Assembly (NCBI GenBank): GCA_964383675.1
Contig: CAYLHX010000022.1
Span: 1 to 23,698, forward strand
Length of the DNA: 23,698 bases
Reading direction: 5' to 3'
Origin: CAYLHX01 sp964383675
GTDB lineage: Bacteria > Patescibacteriota > Gracilibacteria > UBA1369 > LOWO2-01-FULL-3
The notes under the pieces were generated by a model, which saw only the letters and a list, made by a program, of their open reading frames with translations, searched no databases and was not told the origin of the DNA. A program made the translations under genes and the position numbers. Shown here piece by piece: positions 1-7,290 of the stretch. Each line of letters opens with the position of its first letter. The first letter of the stretch is position 1.

Positions 1-1
1 A

Positions 2-187
2 CTTTATGGTTCCATTACTGAAAGCGATGTTGTAAAAGCTGTTGAGGCTGAAACGAAATTAAAACTTGAAAAAGACTTTGTTAAGATGGATGAGCATATT
101 AAAGAGGTTGGTGAGCACCAAGTGGTGGTGCATTTGGGGGAAGGTTTGGAGGAAAAGATAACTGTTGTAGTGGAAGAGGCGTCTTAA
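2..187 (+). CDS. rplI: Large ribosomal subunit protein bL9, C-terminal part (5' end outside window)
   Basis: The frame is open from base 2 to a TAA at 185-187 and encodes the last 61 residues of a protein. It reads LYGSITESDVVKAVE, then a KLEKDFVKM segment, then GEHQVVVHLGEGLEEKITVVVEE. This is the C-terminal domain pattern of bL9: a (K)L(F/Y)GSVT start, a helix, an I/V-x-L/M 'pIK-x-x-GEh-x-V-x-V-x-L' strand and a final beta strand ending in V-x-V. bL9 binds 23S rRNA near the L1 stalk. The connecting helix and N-terminal domain lie upstream of the window. ruvX starts 6 bases after the stop, so the two are probably co-transcribed. The presence of bL9 is taxonomically useful, because several CPR lineages are reported to lack it. 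The identification rests on motif recognition of a fragment. Confidence 0.85.
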   Translation, partial: LYGSITESDVVKAVEAETKLKLEKDFVKMDEHIKEVGEHQVVVHLGEGLEEKITVVVEEAS

Positions 188-193
188 ACTTTT

Positions 194-619
194 ATGCAAA
201 AAGGTGCGGTTTTAGCTTTGGACTACGGTAAAAAGCGTATTGGGGTGGCTACAGGTGATTTCGAGGTTAAGATTGCTTTTCCCCGAGCGCTTATTGAGAA
301 TAAATCTTTTGATTTTGTTTTGGCGAAACTTCGCCAATTGGTTGAGGAGTTTCAGATTATGACTATTGTGATAGGTTTGCCTTTGAATATGCAGGAGGAG
401 CAGGCTCCAAACGCCATCATGGCTGAGGTGAAGAATTTTGTGGTAAAGTTGGCTAAATATTTTCCAGATATTGAAATCCAATTTTTTGATGAACGGTTGA
501 GCTCTTTTGAGGCCGATCAAATTATTAAAAGTTTGATCAGTAAAGGGAAGAAGAAGGGACTTTCCCGTGATGCCTTTTCTGCGGTAGTGATTTTGCAACG
601 ATTTTTTGATAAAATATAA
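194..619 (+). CDS. ruvX: Putative Holliday junction resolvase / pre-16S rRNA nuclease, YqgF/RuvX family
   Basis: The protein has 141 residues, the usual length for YqgF/RuvX, which has an RNase H-like fold. The N-terminal DYGKKRIGVATGD (Asp10) is the first catalytic strand. GLPLNM near residue 75 is the family's G-L-P-x-x-M/L loop. FDERLSSFEA near residue 98 carries the second acidic residue, and SRDAFSAVVIL near the C-terminus carries the last conserved Asp. Family members are assigned to 5' processing of 16S rRNA and, earlier, to Holliday junction resolution; the sequence does not distinguish these roles. The ATG at 194 follows rplI by 6 bases and has no clear Shine-Dalgarno. A promoter for the next gene overlaps its 3' end. 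Confidence 0.9.
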   Translation: MQKGAVLALDYGKKRIGVATGDFEVKIAFPRALIENKSFDFVLAKLRQLVEEFQIMTIVIGLPLNMQEEQAPNAIMAEVKNFVVKLAKYFPDIEIQFFDERLSSFEADQIIKSLISKGKKKGLSRDAFSAVVILQRFFDKI

Positions 620-635
620 AGAGTGATTATATAAT
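606..635 (+). promoter_or_regulatory. Predicted promoter of the TraG-like gene
   Basis: There is a TTGATA -35 box at 606-611 and a TATAAT -10 box at 630-635, with an 18-base spacer. It overlaps the last codons of ruvX. The expected start of transcription, about 7 bases after the -10 box, is at about 642. That is next to the ATG at 643, so the message would be essentially leaderless. This is pattern recognition only. Confidence 0.5.
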
Positions 636-642
636 CTGGTTA

Positions 643-3210
643 ATGAAAGAAGTTCTTATCTATACATTGCTTGTGCTCGCGGCCTTCGTCGGTTTATTGG
701 TTCTATTTTCCATTATTTTTCGTTTACAGAAGATTCGCAGGAAATATCAGGAAAAGTATACTGTTTTAACTGTACGCGTGGCCAAAGAGAACGAGAACGG
801 TCCAATGGTGGCTGAGCAGATTTTCGCTACTTTGCACGGTATTGAGAGCAAGTTTAGTTTCTGGCAAAAATTGAGCGGCTACAGTAGTGATAATGTGAGT
901 TTTGAAATTGCCAGTCTGAACCGCAGTATTAGATTTTATGTGGCTTTTCCCGAGAAGTTGAGGAATTTGGTGGAGGGGCAAATATATGCGCAATATCCGG
1001 ATGTTGAAATTGAGGATTGCACCGATTACGCAGCCAATGTGGAAAATGTGGAAAATGCTGTCGGTACCGAGTTAAAGTTCAATGAGGCTGATGTTTTTCC
1101 AATTAAACGTTATCCGCAATTTGAGGATAAGTTGGCACGGGTTGCTATCGATCCGATTGCCGGTATTACCTCCTCATTGGTTAAATTTGATGATATCGCC
1201 GATCAGGCCTGGGTGCAGGTGGTAGTGACCCCTTTATCGGATCGCTGGAGGGTTGTTTTTACCAAGTGTGTCAGAATTTTAAAGAAGGGTTTGTTGGGTA
1301 ATGTTCAGCTGCTTACCAGAATTTATGCTCAAGCTTTTACTACCCGTAAGCTTTGGCCGAAAATAGTGTTTTTTCCTTTGTACTTTTTGTTTTGGATTCA
1401 AGGATTTTTGATTACGGCGAAATTCGACTCTGATCGTATGTCTAGTGGCGGTTCCGGTCTCTCCTCTTCCGACGATATTGACGAGCTTACCTCTCGTGAT
1501 CATCAGCGTGAAAGCAATATGGACGCGGCTATGGATAAGGTTGTTCGTCCGCTTTTTGAAGTTGCGATTCGGTTGGTGCATATTCCCAAAAACAAAAATG
1601 AGCAGCGGGCCAAAATTAAATTGCGTGAGATTGTGGGGTCATTTAAGCAATTCAACTTTCCGCACTTGAATGGTTTTGAGATTGAGGGCTTTGAATACGG
1701 CTCAAAGATTGTTAATGCTTATAAGAAGCGTATTATTAATAATGGTATGGTGCTCAACAATGAGGAGCTGGCCACGATTTATCATATGCCCAATCTTTTG
1801 GTGAAAACTCCAACCATCTATTGGGTACAAAGCCGAAAACTGGAGCCGCCCGCGGACTTGCCCGATGAAACTAATGCCGAAGCCATCACTGTTTTAGGAA
1901 GGACCAATTTTAGGGGGTCGCACCAGGTGTTTGGAATTAAGCCGGAGGATCGTAGGAGACATGTCTATATTATTGGTAAGACCGGTATGGGTAAGTCTAC
2001 ACTTTTAGAGAACATGATTTATTCCGATATCCAAGCCGGAAAAGGGGTGGGAGTGGTTGATCCGCACGGGGATTTGGCCGATGCGGTTTTGGATTTTGTG
2101 CCGCCAAATAGAATTAATGATGTGGTCTGGATTGATCCTTCAGATAAGAATCATGCGGTAGCTTTCAATATGCTGGAGAACGTGGACCCGGCTTTAAGGT
2201 CGATTGTTTGTAGCGGATTGGTGGGGATTTTCAAGAAGATCTATGCCGACAGTTGGGGGCCTCGTCTGGAGCATATTTTGAGAAACACAATTTTATCGCT
2301 TCTGGAATATCCTGGAACTTCCATGTTGGGGATTACCCGTATTTTGCAGGATGCTTCTTACAGAAAGCAGATCATTAAGAAGATAGAAGATCCGGTGGTG
2401 CGCAGTTTTTGGTTGGAGGAGTTTGAAAAGATGCAAGATAAGTTACGTGTTGAAGCTATTTCTCCGATTCAGAACAAAGTTGGTCAGTTTCTTTCCAGTC
2501 CGACTATCAGGCACATTGTTGGTCAGCCAAAAAGTACTATCGATCTACGGTTTGCAATGGACAAAGGCAAGATTGTTATTGTAAATCTCTCCAAAGGTAA
2601 GATCGGGGAGGATAATTCGGCGCTTTTGGGTGCGATGTTTATTACCAAGTTTCAGTTGGATGCTATGGGAAGAGCCACCATTCCGGAGTCCGAACGTAAG
2701 GATTTTTATCTCTATGTCGATGAGTTCCAGAACTTTGCCACCGATTCTTTTGCCACAATCCTTTCGGAGGCTAGAAAATATCGTCTGAACTTGACCATGG
2801 CAAATCAGTATATTGCTCAGATGCCCGAGGAGGTAAGAGATGCGGTTTTTGGAAATGTCGGTAGTACTTTGTCTTTCCAGGTTGGATTTGACGACGCGGA
2901 GTATATCTCTCAACAATTCGGTGAAGAGGTTTTGCCTCCGGACTTGGTTTCTTTGAGTAAATATACGGCTTATATGCGTCTACTTATCGATGGTATGCCG
3001 AGTAAAACTTTCTCTTTGGCCACTTTAGCTCCACCTAAGTTGGAAATTGATGCCGATAGGGTTGAAAAGATCCGTAAGGTTTCGCGCGAGCGCTACAGCA
3101 GAGAGATATCGGAGATTGCCGATAAGATCATGCGTTGGAGTCAAACAAGATCTAAGAAAGAGCATGAGGATGAGGAAGATAGAGAAACTAAGCCCAAGAA
3201 AAAGTCTTAA
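643..3210 (+). CDS. TraG/VirD4-like (HerA-FtsK superfamily) membrane-anchored ATPase
   Basis: The protein has 855 residues. Residues 4-26 form a hydrophobic N-terminal anchor, and a second hydrophobic stretch lies around 239-257, so the N-terminal third is probably membrane-associated. The ATPase core follows. Walker A is GKTGMGKST near residues 445-453. A DPHGDLADAV motif follows shortly after. Walker B is YLYVDEFQNFA near 689-699, and an ANQY sensor-like motif lies near 720. The VDEFQNF and downstream segment match the TraM-recognition region of TraD/TraG coupling proteins. The C-terminus is a long charged K/E-rich tail. Family members are hexameric DNA or protein translocases of type IV secretion and conjugation. 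No relaxase, VirB4 or pilin gene lies nearby, so a conjugative role is unsupported here. Long homologs of this kind are chromosomal housekeeping-type genes in many CPR bacteria. The substrate is unknown. Confidence 0.85.
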   Translation: MKEVLIYTLLVLAAFVGLLVLFSIIFRLQKIRRKYQEKYTVLTVRVAKENENGPMVAEQIFATLHGIESKFSFWQKLSGYSSDNVSFEIASLNRSIRFYVAFPEKLRNLVEGQIYAQYPDVEIEDCTDYAANVENVENAVGTELKFNEADVFPIKRYPQFEDKLARVAIDPIAGITSSLVKFDDIADQAWVQVVVTPLSDRWRVVFTKCVRILKKGLLGNVQLLTRIYAQAFTTRKLWPKIVFFPLYFLFWIQGFLITAKFDSDRMSSGGSGLSSSDDIDELTSRDHQRESNMDAAMDKVVRPLFEVAIRLVHIPKNKNEQRAKIKLREIVGSFKQFNFPHLNGFEIEGFEYGSKIVNAYKKRIINNGMVLNNEELATIYHMPNLLVKTPTIYWVQSRKLEPPADLPDETNAEAITVLGRTNFRGSHQVFGIKPEDRRRHVYIIGKTGMGKSTLLENMIYSDIQAGKGVGVVDPHGDLADAVLDFVPPNRINDVVWIDPSDKNHAVAFNMLENVDPALRSIVCSGLVGIFKKIYADSWGPRLEHILRNTILSLLEYPGTSMLGITRILQDASYRKQIIKKIEDPVVRSFWLEEFEKMQDKLRVEAISPIQNKVGQFLSSPTIRHIVGQPKSTIDLRFAMDKGKIVIVNLSKGKIGEDNSALLGAMFITKFQLDAMGRATIPESERKDFYLYVDEFQNFATDSFATILSEARKYRLNLTMANQYIAQMPEEVRDAVFGNVGSTLSFQVGFDDAEYISQQFGEEVLPPDLVSLSKYTAYMRLLIDGMPSKTFSLATLAPPKLEIDADRVEKIRKVSRERYSREISEIADKIMRWSQTRSKKEHEDEEDRETKPKKKS

Positions 3211-3226
3211 TCTATCAAGATTATAC

Positions 3227-3254
3227 TTGCTTTAAAGTTTCTTTTCGGTAAAAT
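3227..3254 (+). promoter_or_regulatory. Predicted promoter of the PAP2 gene
   Basis: TTGCTT at 3227-3232 and TAAAAT at 3249-3254 are separated by 16 bases, inside the 55-base gap before the PAP2 gene. The predicted start lies near 3261, only about 5 bases before the ATG at 3266. The same TTGCT-16 arrangement recurs before 11003 and 14084, which supports the call. Confidence 0.45.
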
Positions 3255-3265
3255 CCTTATTTGCT

Positions 3266-4066
3266 ATGGTTAAAAACTTTTTTTCAAAATTAGTGCATCA
3301 TTGGAAGATTTTATTGCAAGATCGTGCCTATTTGATCTCGCTTTTGATCGGATGTCTGGTTTTTGCCGCCAGTTTTGTGGTGAATTACTATTTCAGCCTA
3401 TATCACGATAGTAACAACTATGCGCCGGTTGGAGATTTGATTTTAGATCAGATACCAACCTATAACCTACATATCCTTTTTACCTGGGGTTTTTATTCAA
3501 TTATTGGTATTGCTTTCGCTTATCCCTTTTTTGTTCGTCAAGAATTGATGCCGTTTACACTGAAAACTTTTGGTATTCTGATGCTGGTGCGTTCCTGCTT
3601 TATTGTATTAACTCACGTAGGGCCGCCCGTTGGCTTTTTTTACGAGTATCATCCTTCGGCGGACACTATGGCATCGGTTATTAATCCTTTCAGGGAGCTG
3701 ATTTTTAGAAACGACCTTTTCTTTTCAGGCCATACTGCGGTTCCTTTTTTGGCCTTTCTACTGTTCAAGGATTCCAAACTTAAATGGTTTATGCTGTTTT
3801 CGGCCTTTTTGATGGGAAGTACTGTTTTACTTATGCACGTGCACTATTCTATCGATGTGTTTGCGGCTTTTTTCATCACTCATGGCATTTACGCTTTGAG
3901 TGACAAGGTTTTTAACAATCTGAATTTAAAATTTGCCATGAAGATCAACATGCATGGTTGGAAGGCTTTGCAACAAAAATTTAACGATATAAGAGAGCAG
4001 CAAAAAAAAGTTAAGTTGCTGAATAATAAAAAGAAACTGGGGCTGGATAAAATAAATTATCAATAA
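3266..4066 (+). CDS. PAP2-superfamily membrane phosphatase (PAP2_C / sphingomyelin-synthase-like subgroup)
   Basis: The protein has 266 residues and about six membrane spans; the first spans about residues 18-42. Two catalytic motifs are visible. FFSGHTAVPFLAF near 150-163 contains the His of the SGHT motif, and HVHYSIDVFAAF near 190-201 contains the nucleophile-activating His and Asp of the H-Y-x-x-D-V motif. This H-Y-S-I-D-V form resembles the sphingomyelin-synthase-like branch (PAP2_C) more than classic PgpB. Members hydrolyse or transfer phosphate from lipid phosphates at the membrane. A role with undecaprenyl or phospholipid phosphates is possible but inferred. The C-terminal 45 residues are basic and cytoplasmic-looking. 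It has its own predicted promoter and is followed 11 bases later by ridA. Confidence 0.75.
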   Translation: MVKNFFSKLVHHWKILLQDRAYLISLLIGCLVFAASFVVNYYFSLYHDSNNYAPVGDLILDQIPTYNLHILFTWGFYSIIGIAFAYPFFVRQELMPFTLKTFGILMLVRSCFIVLTHVGPPVGFFYEYHPSADTMASVINPFRELIFRNDLFFSGHTAVPFLAFLLFKDSKLKWFMLFSAFLMGSTVLLMHVHYSIDVFAAFFITHGIYALSDKVFNNLNLKFAMKINMHGWKALQQKFNDIREQQKKVKLLNNKKKLGLDKINYQ

Positions 4067-4077
4067 AAGATTCGTAT

Positions 4078-4452
4078 ATGGAAGTAGTTAATACTGAAAA
4101 TGCTCCACAGGCTATTGGTCCTTATTCTCAGGCGGTAAAAAGTGGGGGATTTGTGTTTTGCAGTGGTCAGATTGCTTTAAAACCCGATGGGGCCTTGTTG
4201 GAGGGGGGAGTTGAAGAACAGACAAAACAAGTGATGGCAAATCTGAGTGCGGTTTTGCAAGCTGCGGGCAGCGGTTTTGAGAAAGTTGTCAAAACCACTA
4301 TTTATTTGGCGGATATAAATGACTTTGCCTTGGTTAATGAGCTATATGGTTCCTATTTTACCGGAGAGGTGAAGCCGGCCAGGGCCACGGTCGAGGTTTC
4401 TAAATTGCCCAAGGGGGTAGCGGTAGAGATCGACTGTGTTGCTGAGGTCTAA
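4078..4452 (+). CDS. ridA: RidA family reactive-intermediate deaminase
   Basis: The protein has 124 residues, typical of RidA (YjgF/YER057c/UK114). Tyr15 in IGPYSQA, Arg102 in KPARATVEV and Glu117 in VEIDCVAEV correspond to the conserved active-site residues of canonical RidA (Tyr17, Arg105 and Glu120 in the E. coli protein). FVFCSGQIAL is the usual beta-strand signature. RidA hydrolyses enamine/imine intermediates such as 2-aminoacrylate formed by PLP enzymes and acts as a cytosolic trimer. It lies 11 bases after the PAP2 gene and probably shares its transcript. Its TAA stop overlaps the TAG stop of the convergent pgk gene by four bases. Confidence 0.93.
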   Translation: MEVVNTENAPQAIGPYSQAVKSGGFVFCSGQIALKPDGALLEGGVEEQTKQVMANLSAVLQAAGSGFEKVVKTTIYLADINDFALVNELYGSYFTGEVKPARATVEVSKLPKGVAVEIDCVAEV

Positions 4453-5642
4453 GCTTTCAGGATCTCAATTCCCGGTAGTTTTTCGCCGGAAAGAAATTCA
4501 ATGGCCGCTCCACCGCCTGTTGAGATGTGCGTGAATTTATTAGCGGAGATTCCCAGCTTGTTGATGCAATCCGCTGTATCGCCACCGCCTAGGATAGATA
4601 TGCAGTCGTGATCGGAGAGTGCTTTTGCAACCGTTTCAGTGCCTCGTTTGAATTGGTCGAACTCATAGAGTCCAAGTGGGCCGTTCCAGATTACGGTACC
4701 GGATTGTTGGATGATGTTGTTGAATTTTTCAGTCGTCCATTTACCAACGTCCAAAATTTTCATGTCTCCCATAACATCTTCAATGGGAATATCTACGGTC
4801 TCTGCGGTATGGGAAATTTCGCTGGCGCAGACTACGTCGTGCGGCAATACAAAGCGTTCTTTATGTTTTTCGCACTCCAGCATGATCTCACGTGCCACCT
4901 CTATTTTATCTTCTTCGTAGAGAGACTCGGCGATGTTGTAGCCGGCTGCTGCTAAGAAGGTGTTGGCAATGGCCCCGCCGATTAGAAAATAATCGGCTTT
5001 ATCGATGAAGTTTTTGATAATACCGATTTTAGTGTCTATTTTGGCACCACCGAAGATCATGGTTAGAGGCCTGTTTGGCTCTTCTTCAATCAGCGGTGAT
5101 AGGGCTTTTACCTCTTTTTCCATTAATAGACCGGCATAGGCGGGGAGATGGTCGGCCAGGCCGGCGGTAGAGGCATGACGACGATGTGCGGTACCGAAAG
5201 CGTCATTAACGAAAATTTCTCCCAAAGAAGCCAGCTCTTTTACGAAATTTTCTTCACAATTTTCTTCTTCTTTGTGAAAGCGGATATTTTCCAACACAAT
5301 TATCTCTCCATCTTGCAATTGTTCGATTTCTGCTCTTACTTTTTCGCCAATCGACTCGTCCAATTTTTTTATCTGGGAATTTTTTAGCAGTTGTGAAAGG
5401 TGTGCCGCAACTTTGTTTAACCTTAGCTTCTCATCAACTTTACCATCCGGACGTCCCAGGTGGCTTAGGATAATTATTTTTGCTCCGCCTTCTTGGAGGC
5501 ACTTAATGGTGTCGAGCGATCCTCGTATTCTGCTATCGTCTTCAACTTCGCCTTGGTCGTTGGTCGGTACGTTAAAATCCACTCTCAACAAAACTTTTTT
5601 ACCTTTTAGAGAGTTAATATCCTTGAGTGTGCGAATTTTCAT
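4449..5642 (-). CDS. pgk: Phosphoglycerate kinase
   Basis: The protein has 397 residues, full length for bacterial PGK. It catalyses ATP formation from 1,3-bisphosphoglycerate in cytosolic glycolysis. Visible signatures are VLLRVDFNVP near the N-terminus, LSHLGRPDGK (substrate loop), FVNDAFGTAHRRHAST, GGAKIDTKIGII, NGPLGLYEFDQF and the nucleotide loop ILGGGDTADC followed by HISTGGGAAIEFLSG. All catalytic-looking residues are present. The ATG at 5640-5642 follows ribH by 10 bases, so pgk is the last gene of a ribE-ribH-pgk transcript. This mixes riboflavin synthesis with glycolysis. Confidence 0.97.
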   Translation of the reverse strand: MKIRTLKDINSLKGKKVLLRVDFNVPTNDQGEVEDDSRIRGSLDTIKCLQEGGAKIIILSHLGRPDGKVDEKLRLNKVAAHLSQLLKNSQIKKLDESIGEKVRAEIEQLQDGEIIVLENIRFHKEEENCEENFVKELASLGEIFVNDAFGTAHRRHASTAGLADHLPAYAGLLMEKEVKALSPLIEEEPNRPLTMIFGGAKIDTKIGIIKNFIDKADYFLIGGAIANTFLAAAGYNIAESLYEEDKIEVAREIMLECEKHKERFVLPHDVVCASEISHTAETVDIPIEDVMGDMKILDVGKWTTEKFNNIIQQSGTVIWNGPLGLYEFDQFKRGTETVAKALSDHDCISILGGGDTADCINKLGISANKFTHISTGGGAAIEFLSGEKLPGIEILKA

Positions 5643-5652
5643 GGCGATGAGG

Positions 5653-6108
5653 TTAGATGGTAGTTTGGATGAGGAGTGCCTGTGCGACCTGTTTGCCCTT
5701 GTTTAAGCCTTGCTTGCTAACTCTCTCTTTGGCCTGTTTGACGTCCTCGCAAGTTAGTATACCAAATGAAATGGGGACATTTTTTGTTAACTGTATCTGC
5801 ATGAGCCCTTGATAGGTGGTGTTACAGACCAGGTCGTAGTGACTGGTATCACCGCGAATAATGATGCCCAAAGCGATAATGCCATCCGGCTTAACTTTTT
5901 CGGCGATTCTCTGACAGGCCAAGGGGATTTCCAATGATCCGGCAACGCGAATTACATCTATATTTTCGTTTTTCACGTTGTTTCTTAAAAGTTCTTCTCT
6001 GGTGTTCTCCAAAAGTTCTAGCCCCAGGGTTTCGTTGAAATAGGGGAGGATGATGGCGATTTTTAGATTACTGCCGTCTATTTGGACTTCTTTATTGTCG
6101 ATTTGCAT
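5653..6108 (-). CDS. ribH: 6,7-dimethyl-8-ribityllumazine synthase
   Basis: The protein has 151 residues, the usual size of lumazine synthase. The enzyme condenses 5-amino-6-ribitylamino-uracil with 3,4-dihydroxy-2-butanone 4-phosphate, the penultimate step of riboflavin synthesis. The motifs LPYFNE, the VAGSLEIPLA loop (normally V-P-G-A/S-x-E-I-P), ALGIIIRGDTSHYDLV (containing the RGDTxHxD active-site segment) and ISFGILTCED are visible. The canonical Pro before Gly is replaced by Ala, a small deviation. Its ATG lies two bases after the ribE stop, and pgk follows 10 bases later. No ribA, ribB or ribD is present in the window. Confidence 0.93.
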   Translation of the reverse strand: MQIDNKEVQIDGSNLKIAIILPYFNETLGLELLENTREELLRNNVKNENIDVIRVAGSLEIPLACQRIAEKVKPDGIIALGIIIRGDTSHYDLVCNTTYQGLMQIQLTKNVPISFGILTCEDVKQAKERVSKQGLNKGKQVAQALLIQTTI

Positions 6109-6110
6109 AT

Positions 6111-6746
6111 TTAGATAAAGTTTCTTTCCTTTAAATATTCGTAACTGGCTTCTTTTTCTTTGTTGTCGAGCATTCGCTTTAAATAACGGGCAATTAGGTC
6201 TACCTCAATATTCACCTTATCAGCGGCTTTCAATTTTCCGAGATTGGTGTTTTCAAGTGTGTGGGGAATTAGATCAACTTTAAAGCTTTCCTCCATGAGG
6301 TCTGAGATGGTTAAACTCACACCGTTGATGGTTATTGAACCTTTGAAAGCGATGAGTTTGCTGATTGCCGCCGGAAACTTTACTTCCAGTCTGGTGCGAT
6401 CATTTTCGTGTTTAAGCGCGATGACGCTTCCCATGGTGTCGACGTGTCCCTGGACAAGATGTCCATCGATACCGCCATTTAGGGTGAGCACCGGTTCTAA
6501 ATTTACCGCACTTTCTGTTGTGAGTAAGTTTAAATTGGTTGTCTCTAGTGTTTCCTGAATGGCATCGAAGGTAAAATGTTGTTCTCCCAGTTCTGTAACC
6601 GTCACACAAACACCATTTACGGCTATGGAGTCACCTATTTTTTTACTTTCAAGTACTGTTGTCGCATGAATTTTGAAAGTTTTTCCACTTGAGCTTTCCT
6701 TTATTTCTAGGATTTTTCCTTGTTCTTGAATGATTCCGGTAAACAT
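6111..6746 (-). CDS. ribE: Riboflavin synthase alpha chain (lumazine-binding duplicated domain)
   Basis: The protein has 211 residues and starts with the family signature MFTGIIQEQG. It has the two tandem lumazine-binding barrels expected of the enzyme. The first contains KIGDSIAVNGVCVTVTE and the second contains FKGSITINGVSLTISD, and NGGIDGHLVQGHVD joins them. The homotrimer dismutates two lumazines into riboflavin plus a pyrimidine that ribH reuses. The C-terminus ends in YLKRML plus a short charged extension. ribE opens the ribE-ribH-pgk operon and is divergent from ssb. No FMN riboswitch fits in the 115-base upstream gap. Confidence 0.95.
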   Translation of the reverse strand: MFTGIIQEQGKILEIKESSSGKTFKIHATTVLESKKIGDSIAVNGVCVTVTELGEQHFTFDAIQETLETTNLNLLTTESAVNLEPVLTLNGGIDGHLVQGHVDTMGSVIALKHENDRTRLEVKFPAAISKLIAFKGSITINGVSLTISDLMEESFKVDLIPHTLENTNLGKLKAADKVNIEVDLIARYLKRMLDNKEKEASYEYLKERNFI

Positions 6747-6766
6747 AAAATCAGTTAAGTGTCCGA

Positions 6767-6795
6767 ATATTACTTTTTTTAAGGAATTTTTTAAA
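6767..6795 (-). promoter_or_regulatory. Predicted promoter of ribE-ribH-pgk
   Basis: On the minus strand, TTTAAA (6790-6795) and TAATAT (6767-6772) are 17 bases apart. Transcription would start near 6760, giving a leader of about 14 bases. The rest of the 6747-6861 divergent gap is very A/T-rich. It also contains GGTAAAAATG near 6824-6833, which resembles the GGTAAAATCC -10 region before the PAP2 gene and may serve ssb. Confidence 0.4.
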
Positions 6796-6861
6796 GTTAT
6801 TTAATAATTATTTAATTTTTCTTTGGTAAAAATGAATTCTAATATTTCTTAATTTTTTACC

Positions 6862-7227
6862 ATGAAGAGTTTAAATAAGGTTATGATGATCGGTAATCTG
6901 GCTAATGATCCGGATTTTCGTCAGACCAAAAACGGCAAGCCTGTGGTTAATTTTCCTCTGGCCACTAATCGCTTTACCTTGGACGAGGAGGGAAATAAAA
7001 AGGAGACCGTCGATTTTCATAGGGTCATTGCCTGGGGCGGTTTGGCGGAAATTTGCCACGATTATCTCAGTAAAGGGGCGGCAATTTTTGTGGAGGGTAA
7101 AATTGTTAACCGCAGTTATGATGATCAGGAAGGTAAGCGTCAGTTTAAGACGGAGATTGTAGCGGAGGAGGTTAATATTTTAAGAAGCCTTAAAGAAAAC
7201 AAGGGAAAGCCAGAAATCAGTAAATAG
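6862..7227 (+). CDS. ssb: Single-stranded DNA-binding protein, short form without acidic C-terminal tip
   Basis: The protein has 121 residues, essentially one OB-fold. NKVMMIGNLANDPDFR, FPLATNRF, DFHRVIAWGGLAEICHDYLSKGAAIFVEGK and the C-terminal strand VAEEVNIL are classic bacterial SSB motifs. SSB coats single-stranded DNA during replication and repair. Typical bacterial SSBs are 150-180 residues, with a flexible linker and an acidic tip such as DDDIPF that recruits partner proteins. Here the protein ends about 14 residues after the OB-fold, in KENKGKPEISK, which is basic and lacks that tip. Another ssb copy may exist elsewhere in the genome. The gene is divergent from ribE and is followed by the substrate-binding protein gene with its own promoter. 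Confidence 0.93.
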   Translation: MKSLNKVMMIGNLANDPDFRQTKNGKPVVNFPLATNRFTLDEEGNKKETVDFHRVIAWGGLAEICHDYLSKGAAIFVEGKIVNRSYDDQEGKRQFKTEIVAEEVNILRSLKENKGKPEISK

Positions 7228-7243
7228 ATGTTTAAAAGCATCT
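7226..7243. other. Short inverted repeat at the end of ssb
   Basis: AGATGTTTAAAAGCATCT can fold into a stem of seven or eight pairs (one G-U) with a tiny loop. It overlaps the ssb stop codon and contains the TTTAAA used as the -35 box of the next gene. A weak T-rich stretch follows. It might be a poor terminator for ssb or an operator for the lipoprotein gene. The evidence is weak. Confidence 0.3.
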
Positions 7244-7259
7244 TTATAGTTGTTATAAT
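7231..7259 (+). promoter_or_regulatory. Predicted promoter of the substrate-binding lipoprotein gene
   Basis: TTTAAA at 7231-7236 and a perfect TATAAT at 7254-7259 are separated by 17 bases. A 10-base perfect palindrome, TTGAATTCAA (7265-7274), sits on the predicted transcription start near 7266 and could be an operator. The ATG follows at 7291. Confidence 0.55.
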
Positions 7260-7290
7260 TGGAGTTGAATTCAATTAAACTTCTCATACT

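Noticed and set aside
212..598. Minus-strand ORF inside ruvX and other long opposite-strand ORFs (for example 16120-16767 inside gatB and 7816-8373 inside the lipoprotein gene)
   Set aside because: They are shadows of well-supported genes. Their translations show no domain motifs and no start signals.
643..3210. Integrated conjugative element because of the TraG/VirD4-like gene
   Set aside because: There are no relaxase, mating-pair, integrase or attachment-site signals. Flanking genes are housekeeping genes and base composition looks uniform.
6747..6861. FMN riboswitch before ribE
   Set aside because: The gap is 115 bases, shared with a divergent gene, and very A/T-rich. None of the conserved FMN aptamer blocks is seen.
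7226..7253. Strong intrinsic terminator after ssb
   Set aside because: The hairpin is short with a tiny loop, and the following T-run is interrupted. It also contains the next promoter's -35 box. Kept only as a weak inverted repeat.
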